Shown piece after piece: positions 1 to 13,541 of a DNA stretch of 64,000 nt. The DNA comes from Desulfocicer sp963675955 (lineage in GTDB: Bacteria; Desulfobacterota; Desulfobacteria; Desulfobacterales; Desulfobacteraceae). Both the position numbers and the translations under genes were made by a program. Every line of letters begins with the position of its first letter. Positions within the stretch are counted from its first letter, which is position 1. A model generated the notes under the pieces. It was not told the origin of the DNA, made no database searches, and worked only from the letters and a program-made list of their open reading frames with translations. Location of the stretch: assembly GCA_963675955.2 (NCBI GenBank), contig CAXXVR010000009.1, positions 1,302,001 to 1,366,000 of the forward strand, written 5' to 3'.

Positions 1-3636
<3,636 letters not shown>

Positions 3637-4010
3637 ATTAATTAATATTAATATTTTTTTAACCAAAATTAATAATAATTTTGGTAAAATGTTGAGACTT
3701 TGTAAGAAACTTTTAAAAAATTGCTTAACTAATAAATACAACATCTAATTCAACGTACGGTATCAGAAAATATCCAAGCCAATAATGTTTAGAGAGTAAT
3801 AATAGACTGAAATTAAATAGTGTTTAATTTATTATTCAAAATTAATTAATTATTATATTTCTATATTTTTTAAAAAATATAGTATTAACTAAAAAAAAAT
3901 AGTGTTTAATTTATTATTCAAAATTAATTAATTGTATTTTGATTGTTTTTCAAAAAATAAATCCAAATAAAATTAATAAATAATATAAAATAAAAAACTC
4001 TTCTTGCTCA
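3637..4010. other. AT-rich intergenic spacer with direct repeat and palindrome
   Basis: No gene is seen. A ~36-nt direct repeat starting AATAGTGTTTAATTT occurs at about 3817-3852 and again at 3898-3933. Between the copies lies a perfect 22-nt palindrome (3861-3882, arms CTATATTTTTT). It follows one stop and precedes the next start, so terminator or promoter elements are possible but not demonstrated. Confidence 0.6.
3817..3933. repeat. Two ~36-nt direct repeats flanking a 22-nt palindrome
   Basis: Copies at 3817-3852 and 3898-3933 are nearly identical. The sequence between them contains the self-complementary element at 3861-3882. The arrangement is compact and could be the footprint of a small mobile element or a local slippage duplication. 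Confidence 0.6.
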
Positions 4011-7000
4011 ATGCAACTTCAAAAAGTCAAGGAATTAATCACGCAGAAACTTGAACCAAACAAAAATAAGGCTATACAAACTATATACAATCCTCCGCGG
4101 CCAAAGAAAATATTCCCATTCTTCACGGAAGATCTGACGAATGACCCCTAAGTAATGGCACTTTCTGGCGATTAAATCTTTGTTGGATTTAAATCTGGGT
4201 CATTCATTTTTATTGATTTTATTATTTTATTTATTTTTATAGGGAAATCCATGTGATTAACCAAAAAGAAAGTGAATTTAATTTTGAATGATAAGCCCAT
4301 GATGAAGATGATGGCGGAATATAAAATATCAAAGTTTCAAAGGATAATACAGTAATGGTAACATCCTCTCATTAAGAATTAAAAGTATGGAGGCTCATAG
4401 AGTCTAACGAATATATAGAAAATTTTTCCATTGAAATTGATGAAGGTGAAGCAAATTTAATGGCGATGAGTAAGGAAGGACACTTGCTAGCTTTTACAGG
4501 AAAGGACTAAGAACTTAAAATCTGGAGAATTAGTGAAGAGGAATTCTTACTCGTTAAAAATGTCAGCTCCCTAGAGGATATACAGCAGCTCGATTTTAGT
4601 TATTCTGAGAAAATGTTGGCATGCACATCTTAAGAAGGAAATAACATTATAGTAAAATGCTAAAGTATGGATTTATTAGAATTAGGATTTAAACACTCTT
4701 TTGATATTAATTCGTTGGAGGATGGTAGTGAAAAGCCTTTAGAGTAAAATAAATAATATATTAAGAAAGCATAATTTGAAAACAATGATTTTATATTAAT
4801 CACGGATACTGGGAAGATATTTAAGTTAGATATTAAATCTCCAAACTTTAAATAACTGAATATTTATGAACATAAAAACAATTAATAATCAAATATAAAG
4901 CTTTTTAGTAACTTTTTTGCTTTCTTTAAAGGCAGCAATATAATTAGTATTAAATAAATGGAACACCAAACTTCTTTAGAGTTTGAAATTGAATATTGTA
5001 AAGATGGTTTTTTTGGATTTTTAAATGAAAAGACACTTGTATGTATTAACAAACAAACAGTTGAGTACTACTCATTATATGATGAAGATTTTTAAGCATA
5101 TTTTAATTTATTAGAAAAAGAAAATGTGTTTAGTATTGAATAAGCCCATAATGATTCTGTTACTTCAGTTGCATTTAATCAAAATGGAACTCTCTTAGCA
5201 AGTGGATCAATTGATAGGACAATAAAACTTTGAAACCTTGAAACCAAAACTGAAATAGCAACATTAAGAGGACATTATAATTCTGTTTATTCAGTTGCAT
5301 TTAATCAAAATGGAACTCTTTTAGCAAGTGGATCCTATGATAAGACAATAAAACTCTGAAACCTTGAAACCAAAACTGAAATAGCAACATTAAAAGGACA
5401 TAATTATTGTGTTTATTTAGTTGCATTTAATCAAAATGGAACTCTCTTAGCAAGTGGATCAGATGATAGGACAATAAAACTCTGAAACCTTGAAACCAAA
5501 ACTGAAATAGCAACATTAAAAGGACACAATAATTGGGTTAATTCAGTTGCATTTAATCAAAATGATACTCTCTTAGCAAGTGGATCAGGTGATAAGACAA
5601 TAAAACTCTGAAACCTTGAAACCAAAACTGAAATAGCAACACTAAGAGGTCATAATAATTCTGTTACTTCAGTTGCATTTAATCAAAATGGAACTCTCTT
5701 AGCAAGTGGATCAGGTGATAAGACTATAAAACTTTGAAACTTTGAAACCAAAACTGAAATTGCAACATTAAGAGGACATAATAATTCTGTTTATTCAGTT
5801 GCGTTTAATCAAAATGGAACTCTCTTAACAAGTGGATCAGGTGATAGCACAATAAAACTCTGAAACCTTGAAACCAAAACTGAAATAGCAACACTAAGAG
5901 GTCATAATAATTCTGTTAATTCAGTTGCATTTAATCAAAATGGAACTCTCTTAGCAAGTGGATCAGGTGATAAGACAATAAAACTCTGAAACATTGAAAC
6001 CAAAACTGAAATAGCAACATTAAGAGGACATAATGATTCTGTTTATTCAGTTGCATTTAATCAAAATGGAACTCTATTAGCAAGTGGATCAGATGATAAG
6101 ACAATAAAACTCTGAAACCTTGAAACCAAAACTGAAATAGCAATATTAAGAGGACATTATGAATCTGTTTATTCAGTTGCATTTAATCAAAATGGAACTC
6201 TCTTAGCAAGTGGATCAGGTGATAGCACAATAAAACTCTGAAACCTTGAAACCAAAACTGAAATAGCAACATTAAAAGGATACAATAATTGGGTTAATTC
6301 AGTTGCCTTTAATCAAAATGGAACTCTATTAGCAAGTGGATCAGATGATAAGACAATAAAACTCTGAAACCTTGAAACCAAAACTGAAATAGCAATATTA
6401 AGAGGACATTATGAATCTGTTTATTCAGTTGCATTTAATCAAAATGGAACTCTCTTAGCAAGTGGATCAGGTGATAGCACAATAAAACTCTGAAACCTTG
6501 AAACCAAAACTGAAATAGCAACATTAAAAGGACACAATAATTGGGTTAATTCAGTTGCATTTAATCAAAATAGAACTCTTTTAGCAAGTGGATCCTGTGA
6601 TAAGACAATAAAACTTTGAAACCTTGAAACCAAAACTGAAATAGCAACATTAAGAGGACATAATGATTCTGTTTACTCAGTTGCATTTAATCAAAATGGA
6701 ACTCTCTTAGCAAGTGGATCAGGTGATAGCACAATAAAACTCTGAAACCTTGAAACGAAAAGTAATCAAGTAAAAAGCTAAGAAACAAAATTTCCTAATT
6801 ATTTTGAATAATAAGAAAGAGATCAAAAAAATAAGAATAAAAAAAGAGATGAAAACAATCAAAACAATTTAATTTATTTTTATAAGTAAAATTATTTATG
6901 AGATTTATTTTATATAGTCCATCATTTGATTAAAACTTTCACTTACAAGGATATATATTCATTGAAACACTGAAATTGTTTACTTAATAATGTACATAAG

Positions 7001-9164
7001 AACAACAGAAACAAAACTTTAAATTAAATAGTGAATAGTTTAATGTTTGGGTTAACAAATTCACCTCTTGCTATTATTTTTACTACGTTGATAATGAACA
7101 TAAAATCCCCATGCTTAATTTTCTGCTTTATTTGGATGACAAGGAATTGCTTTCAACGTTTCTGACAATAATCGAATGTGCTGGAGAAAAAGTCAAAATA
7201 TGTTTTGAAATAGATTCATTTGGGTTTACTCCTTTTCAAATTGCATAGTAAGGTAGACTCAATGAATGCTGAAATATGCTGATTAACTTTTGTATAAAAT
7301 ATAAGGGGATACACTTTACTGATTCATTTTTTCCTGCTGACTAACTACAATATCTTTAAGATAAAGAAAATACATTGAGTTTTAATGCACTAAAACTCAT
7401 TAAAGAACTTGAATTTGAACCCCAAAGCCTTAAAACATATGATAAAGGATTTAAAGCTGAAACAAAAGTAACATTTAATACAACTCAGCCAACACACTCA
7501 ATGATTGAAGATCGTTTATACTATGATGATTTATTAGAAGAAAATTATTCTTATGGAAAATGGGTGGTGTTTTCAGTTAAAGGAATTCTTTCACCTTGTA
7601 ATGATTGGTGCCAATCCCTTCGAAAAGTATCAATGACAAGTAAAATATTTTAGCCATAAAGAATTGTTCCTTTAATTTCCGAAATGAAATGGAACTTATA
7701 TGCTAGAAAACTTTATTGGAGAGAATTTGTGTCCTTACTAATATTAGTTGGATGCTTTTTGACAGAGGTGTTTTGACTTCATTATAATGAAGTTAACGAA
7801 AGTACAAAGCAAATAACTGGAAATATTTTGCATAGCGCAATGACAGTTTTATTGTTGGAATTTATTAAGATAGAATTACGGCAAATGTCTTATTCAGTGA
7901 AAGAATATTTATGTGATTGGTCTAACTATGTTGACATGTTTTGAATCTTCAGTATGATCTGCTATATTATTATTAATTTTGTGTTCCAATTTGAAAATAT
8001 ATTTCTTGTGAGAATGTTCGGAGCAATTTCATTGATTTTTACTTGGATCAAGGTGGTTACTTATTTGCGTGCATTCTCGGGATTCGCCTTTATTATGCTA
8101 ATGCTGATAGCTGTCTTCAATGATATGAAATACTTTCTTGCTATGTTGATTTGAATTCTTCTCGGATTTTCTTTTTCATGTAAGAAGTTTTGTATTTAAA
8201 TTATTTAGTTGGGATGCTTTAACAAAGAAATCAAGAGCAAACTTAGGATATCTTTCATATGATCAAGATATCCCACAAATTATTATTGGGTGACTTTGAT
8301 AGCTTTGATGAAGTAATGCAGGAAGATGTAACTGGATCGGAAGTTTGTGTTTGGGTTTTCTTCTTCTTTTGTACTTTGCTCCTGATGATCATTATGCTGA
8401 ATCTATTGATAGCATTTATTAATGACTCTTATGAGAATCTAATTTAATCCAAAGATATTGCCTTTTACTCAGAAAGAGTTGGACTGATTGCTTACATTGA
8501 AAGAAAAATAAATGATGGCTAAAGATAAGAGTTAGACAAAATGTTTGGTGATTAGTATGTTTTTTTCTTTGAGTAAGACCAAGGGGAATAAGAGGAAGAT
8601 AATTTTGAAACAAAAAGGATAAGGACAAAGTTGGATAGCATTCATGAAGAACTAAAAGATGGAATGAGTAACTATAAATTTTAATTTTATAAATAATTAC
8701 AAAGGAAACATAAAAGATTAATAGAAAGAATAATTGAGCAAATAGAAAGAATAGTTTGGTAAATATACAAATTTTAATTTTATAAATAATTTTAAAGGAA
8801 ACATAAAAGAATTAAAACAAGAAATAGGTAGATATAAATTTTAATTTTATAAATAATTCCAAAGGAAACATAAAAGAGAAATTAGATGGAATAGGTAGAT
8901 ATTAATTTTACTTTTAATAATTAAAAAGAAAGCATAAAAGAGAAATTAGATGGTATGAGTAGGATATAAATTTTAATTTTTTGAATAATTACAAAGAAAA
9001 CCTCAAAGAACTAAAAGATGATATGAGTAGATACAAATTTTCATTCCTAAAAGAACAAATGATTGAATAGAAAGAATAATTTGGTAAATAAATTTAATTT
9101 TAATTGTTTAAATCATTTAAAAGGCTAAATTTTAGAAGAACTCTAAAAACAGAATAAAAATTGA
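4011..9164 (+). CDS. WD40-repeat / TRP-like ion channel fusion with mini-exon coiled-coil tail
   Basis: The spliced length is exactly 1604 codons. Residues ~1-370 contain two degenerate WD-like units (ELKVWRL, ELKIWRI). Thirteen 42-residue WD40 repeats follow, each ending TIKLWNLETKTE with TGA at the Trp. Then come a linker, a pre-channel region (~7080-7640) and an ion-transport domain with hydrophobic helices. The domain ends in MIIMLNLLIAFINDSYENL, the S6 and post-S6 signature of TRP/polycystin-like channels. The C-terminus is a charged coiled coil built from tandem 30-nt exons. Ten introns were placed: 4199-4242, 6886-6902 (only 17 nt), 8180-8208 and seven between 8668 and 9123. The stop is TGA at 9162. 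WD40-channel fusions are known from ciliate genomes; ion selectivity cannot be read here. It is probably a membrane channel with a cytosolic beta-propeller scaffold. Confidence 0.85.
5139..6752 (+). repeat. 13 tandem 126-bp WD40 units
   Basis: The landmark CAGTTGC recurs at an exact 126-nt spacing from ~5167 to ~6679 (one copy has TAGTTGC). Units differ by only a few bases, mostly in the codons before the landmark and at the GSGDK/GSYDK/GSDDR position. Each unit has an in-frame TGA at the WD-motif Trp. The near identity points to recent amplification or ongoing gene conversion. Confidence 0.92.
8668..9123 (+). other. Tandem mini-exon/intron array encoding decapeptide coiled-coil repeats
   Basis: Seven introns of 27-40 nt (8668-8704, 8759-8797, 8828-8864, 8895-8928, 8959-8996, 9027-9053, 9084-9123) alternate with exons. 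Five consecutive exons (8798-8827, 8865-8894, 8929-8958, 8997-9026, 9054-9083) are each exactly 30 nt, and the first one (8705-8758) is 54 nt. All splice in the same phase and encode variants of NIKEKLDGM. Introns share the core ATAAATTTTAATTTT, so exon and intron were duplicated together. Splicing all of them leaves an open frame to the TGA at 9162. Confidence 0.85.
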
Positions 9165-9552
9165 AAGATTATTTTTATTCAAATAAAATGAAAATAAATT
9201 ACCAAATAAAATAATAATTAAGAATAATTATACTTTTAAAGTAACTATTTCTCCTTAATTATCAACTAAAAACTATTAACATCAAATATTTTTATTCTAT
9301 TATCAGTTATTGCAAGAGTTTGAACAATCCTAGAATGGGATTTGAAAGTTGAAAGGTTACTTTTTTTTTATTAATTTCATTGAATAACATTTAATTATCA
9401 ATTTTTTTTACCATTATCAAGATATTTTTAATAATTTGATTTTAGTTATAAAAAAATTGCATCTATAATATTTTCTATATATATAACAAAATTATTTTCA
9501 AATATATAAAAAACCTTTTTTAAAATGAAATAAGCAAAAACAATTGACATTA
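9165..9552. other. Intergenic spacer, nothing recognised
   Basis: AT-rich sequence between the channel stop and the next start. I see no ORF with protein-like composition and no RNA gene. Short A/T runs only. Confidence 0.6.
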
Positions 9553-11717
9553 ATGAGTTAAAACTTTCTTAATATAATCTCATTGCTTAGTTTACAACAA
9601 GCCGAATAATTAATTTAAAAAGGAAATTTATTGAGTATTTAAGACAAATATGAAGAAGCATTGGATTGGTGATTTTCTCAATTTTTAATTATGCTTTAGT
9701 TTTAATTAGGCCATTTAATGTAATCCAAATGATAAAACATCCTGAAATTATAAAGGAAGCATGTTATTTTATTTAGGGCGAAATAAGGATGCATTAGATA
9801 GGTGATTTAATTTGTGATTATTTTTTTTAGTTATAACTTTTCCCTTTAATTGGATCCAATGTAGAAAAGCGTATGAAATAATAAAGGCTTAGCATTAGAG
9901 GAATTAGGCCAACATTAAGAAGCATTGGATCAGTTATTTATTAATAATTAATTGTTTTAGTTATAATTCTGCCATTGAATTAGATCCAATGTTTAGTTTA
10001 GCATGGATACGTAAAGGAAATTTATTTCATTGTTTAGAGCAATTTGAATAGGCAGTGGATTGGTGATTTAATTAATTTATAATTATTTTAGTTATAATTA
10101 CGCTATACCTTTGTATTCAAAAAAACAAGATTTAATAGTTAATAAAGGAAATTCATTGCTGTCTTGAAGGAAACCTTAAGAAGCATTGGATTGGTGATTG
10201 AATTAATTTTTAATTAGTTTTTTTAGTTATAACGAGGCAATTAAATTAGATCCAAACAATAAAAGAGCATATGAAGGCAAATCAACTGCATTATCTCATT
10301 TGGGAAGAGTTTAAGAGGTCTTGGACTTGGATTGGTGCTTTTATTAATTTTAACTAATTTTTTAGTATCATGCATTCACTTAATTTAAATTAAGAATAAT
10401 CAATTGATACTTTGAGTTAAAGTGAATAAAATAATACTTAAAATTAACAAAAAAATTTATTAGAAGAACCTAAACTTCAGTAAAAAACTTTATTAGAAGA
10501 ATCTAAACTTCAATAAAAAAAATTATAAGAAGAATCTAAACTTCAGGAAGAAGTAAGTTTATAATAGTTTCAATTAAATAAGACACCTCAAATTAATAAA
10601 GAATAAGATCTCACTAGTGGTTAGTAAAACACTTTATTTGAAGGATCTAAATACCAAGAAGTATTGTTACAAAAATTCTCTCGAACTGAAGAAAACAGTG
10701 TAAAATTATTACTTTATAAATTATCTTATTTAGATTAAGTAATAGTTTATTGAACAATTACTGTAATACTCAGCTTTTTCATGAATCCATAAACTCACTG
10801 GACTAAATCCTTAGTAGAATAGTGAAATATGCTGTTATTTTAAACATATTTTACCTTTGATGCTAACTGAAGATCAAGCAAAAGAAATTTAAATTAAGAA
10901 ACATATAGTAAATGGTGGAGGCTTTTCAGTGATTCATGAAGGAGTTTTCAGATAGGAATTAGTTGTAATCAAAGAACAAACAAATAAATAAGATGAAAAA
11001 GATGCGTTTTTCATTGCTATACTAAAGGAAAGTGCAATTTAAGCAATATGTAATCATCAAAATATTGGAAAACTATTGGCAATTTATTTTAATCCTGAAT
11101 TCCTTTAAGTTTAAACAGTTCATCCATAATATTACTTGGATCTTTATTAAGTATTATTTGGAGAAACAAAATTTTGGATACCCAAAAAATTTGATATTTG
11201 TTGTTAAATACTGGAAGCTCTTGACTATATTCATAAGAAAGGAATCATTCACATGGACCTTAAGCTCAAAAACATTGTTTTTAAATCTTAAAATCTAAAA
11301 AAAATTGTTCTATTGGATTTTGGTATTTCCAAAATGGAAAAAACAAACAAAGATACAAATATAATTGCAATGACTAATTCTTACAGTTCTCCTGAAGTGC
11401 ATTTTAATTGTAAATCTCAAGTCTCTCAAAAATCAGATATTTTTAGTGCCGGAATGTTTTTTTATTTGATTTTCTTTATTTTAATTAGAGTCTTTTACGA
11501 ATTAGCAACTGAAAGTAGAGCATTTATGAAATATTTAGGCTAAAAAGAATAAATTTATTAATTAATTCATAATGTTGAATTTAATTTTTTTAAAGAAAAT
11601 GAATTAACTGGAAACCAACAATTGAATGAATTAATAGCAAATTGTTTGTAATATGATCCATCAAAAAGACCTACAGCATCATAAGCCTTAGAAAAAATGA
11701 AAACTATTAATTTTTGA
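9553..11717 (+). CDS. TPR-repeat protein kinase (non-RD)
   Basis: The spliced length is 639 codons with eight introns. Residues ~1-260 are TPR units (KGNLL..YEEALDCY, AIELDP, AIKLDPNNKRAY), each on its own exon. A Gln/Glu-rich linker with three LLEESKLQQK-like repeats follows, then a kinase domain from ~10880. It has a Gly loop (NGGGFSVIHEG), a VIKE lysine, a catalytic loop HMDLKLKN, DFGISK, an APE-like SSPEV and a C-lobe ending DPSKRPTASQALEKM. The catalytic loop lacks the Arg of HRD, so this is a non-RD kinase, probably activated without activation-loop phosphorylation. The pre-kinase linker resembles that of the otubain/RING kinase gene at 23.3 kb. The start ATG at 9553 is chosen because it is in frame with the first TPR. 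The stop is TGA at 11715. It is likely a cytosolic signalling kinase; substrate unknown. Confidence 0.85.
9669..10365 (+). other. One-TPR-per-exon array (four exons of exactly 102 nt)
   Basis: Introns at 9669-9699, 9802-9830, 9933-9960, 10063-10091, 10194-10226 and 10335-10365 all interrupt the repeat at the same place. They fall after EALD, splitting the following codon in phase 2. Exons 9700-9801, 9831-9932, 9961-10062 and 10092-10193 are each 102 nt, one 34-residue TPR. The next exon is 108 nt. Most introns begin GTGATT. Confidence 0.88.
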
Positions 11718-12129
11718 GTAAGTAAGTATCTTAACAAACAGCAAACTTATTAAATTTAAAATTTTAATATAAATCAGAGAAAAAAAAGTATTTAATAAAT
11801 AAAAACATTTATTTTTATTAAATACTTTTTTTTACTTATCATTATCTATCTAAATTTTCAAAATAATATTTTTAAATAAATGGTATGGATGAATCATTTG
11901 ACAAAATCAATTAAAATAACAAGTGTAATTTATTAAATTACATTTGTAATTTAATCAAAATGCAATTGCTTTAAACAATAAATTGCATTTGTTAATTAAA
12001 TTTTAAATTCTATTTGAAAAAAAAAAAACTTCCATCTAAGAAAAATTTCTCTAACTTTGGATAATATTAGTATGATTATTTAATGCATAACTTAAAAATT
12101 AATAAAATTTGATCAATTAAATCAAGTCT
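11718..12129. other. Intergenic region rich in inverted repeats
   Basis: No gene is seen. A perfect hairpin (arms 11780-11799 and 11814-11833, 20 nt each, 14-nt loop) begins 62 nt after the kinase stop. Two further imperfect hairpins follow at about 11921-11944 and 11956-11992 (arms AAATGCAATT/AATTGCATTT). Three hairpins within 220 nt is unusual even at this AT content. Confidence 0.6.
11780..11833. repeat. 20-bp perfect inverted repeat (hairpin)
   Basis: The left arm is eight A then GTATTTAATAAA; the right arm is its exact complement ending in eight T; the loop is 14 nt. Its place just after a stop codon suggests a 3'-end or transcription-related element, but a small transposon end is also possible. 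Confidence 0.7.
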
Positions 12130-12660
12130 AAAGGAAAAACAACAAAAGCCCTCATCGCACCCATCGCCATTTTTTAAAATTGTTTTTTTATACAGCAGTT
12201 TTGATTCAACTGGAAAAAAATAACTTAAGATTTATAATTGGTAAGGATGATTATAATACTCCTTCCTTTAAAGGAACAATAAGGGATTTTAGATTTTATT
12301 GAAGTAAGCATTATCTAAACAAAATTATTAACTAGGATGCCTTGGCTTTCAATAAAATTGTTAAAATTATTGGAAATTAATTTAAGTAATTAAATATATA
12401 ATTTATCAAATTACTTAATTTCTTATTACTTTATTTTAAAATATATATTTATGAATTTTAAAGTTTATATCTTTTTTATAATTTCTAATATTTTTAGTTG
12501 TTGAAGAATTATATGATTTTCATAATGAAGAAATTATTGATGCTGAAGTTTAAACTTGAAATTTTATTCAATGCTTAACTTTTAAGGCACTACAAAAAAA
12601 ACAGTTCTCAAATATTTATACTATGTCGATGTAGATAAACCTTCAAAATAAAACTATAAA
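12130..12660 (+). pseudogene. Gene debris: ConA/LamG-like fragment plus fragment of the Cys-rich membrane gene family
   Basis: A short frame reads NLRFIIGKDDYNTPSF followed by KGTIRDFRFYW, the pattern of the last strands of a concanavalin A/laminin-G-like domain. At about 12567-12650 the DNA closely matches the first gene's region around 1480-1650 (KTV then YYVDVDKPS). It lacks the intron and about 80 further bases present there. No full-length frame joins the two parts. I read it as remnants of a related surface-protein gene, not a working gene. Confidence 0.5.
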
Positions 12661-13541
12661 GCCTAAGTGATTTTTATAAAATATTATGAGAATAATTTGA
12701 GAAAGGAAATTTAAAACAAAAATCAACGAGAATTTATTTAATTTTTATTGTTATTTGTTTGTTTTATTTCTTTCATTTTTTTGTTATTTTCAAGACTTCT
12801 AAAGTCTTCAATTTAAACGATTTGTATTGTTCACCCATGATTGTTCCACTTCAAGATTATTATAAGAGTAATTAAAGAGACCTTGTGACTTTCATTGGGA
12901 AATCAATTCTTATTGTTTTGCTCAATTTTTGCAGCACACTTTCTTCTAGTAAATCTTTCGCAAAATCCACTTTTTGATATTATTCTGAACAAAAATAAAC
13001 AAAAAAAAATATAATTAACTATTATTAGAAGGCAATTCAGACTAGTAAAATATAAATAAATATGAATATAAATAAATAAAATTGCTACATCCTAAAAGAA
13101 AATTACATAAACGCAAGATAAAAGAAAGAATTTAATATGAATATAAAATTACAGACTTATAGAAAATTATACAAATACACCAAACAAAGCACGAATAATA
13201 AAAGATAAAGAAATAAATATTAATATGAAATTGTTACGGGCTAATAGAAGGAATAATAAAAGATAAAGAAATAAATATGAATATGAATTGCTACTGTCTA
13301 ATAAAAAATTATACAAATACAAGAAATAAAAAAGAAAATTGTTACTAACTAATAGAAAATTATAACAAATACAAGAAAAAAAAAATTGTTACTAACTAAT
13401 AGAAAATTATAACAAATACAAGAAACAAAAATAAACAAAATAAAAAATAAAGAAATAGAAAATTAAAAAAATACAAAAATAAAACGTATAAAATATTTAT
13501 TGAATAATAATAAAACTCCAAAATTTGGTCCAACCCTTTTG
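12661..13541. other. Non-coding stretch containing a degenerate tandem repeat
   Basis: 12661-13000 shows nothing recognisable. From about 13020 to 13480 a degenerate unit of roughly 65 nt recurs. Confidence 0.5.
13020..13480. repeat. Degenerate ~65-nt tandem repeat
   Basis: The phrases GCTAC/GTTACTAACTAATAG, AAAATTATACAAATACA and AAAGATAAAGAAATAAATATG recur in order five or six times with insertions. The last two copies, near 13330-13430, are almost identical. No coding potential is seen. It lies just beyond the 3' end of the minus-strand gene that follows. Confidence 0.6.

Noticed and set aside
7375..8447. Several short standard-code ORFs as independent genes
   Set aside because: They are pieces of the WD40-TRP channel interrupted by TAA/TAG/TGA sense codons and introns. 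The same holds for the short ORFs inside the kinase, PKG and E2 genes.
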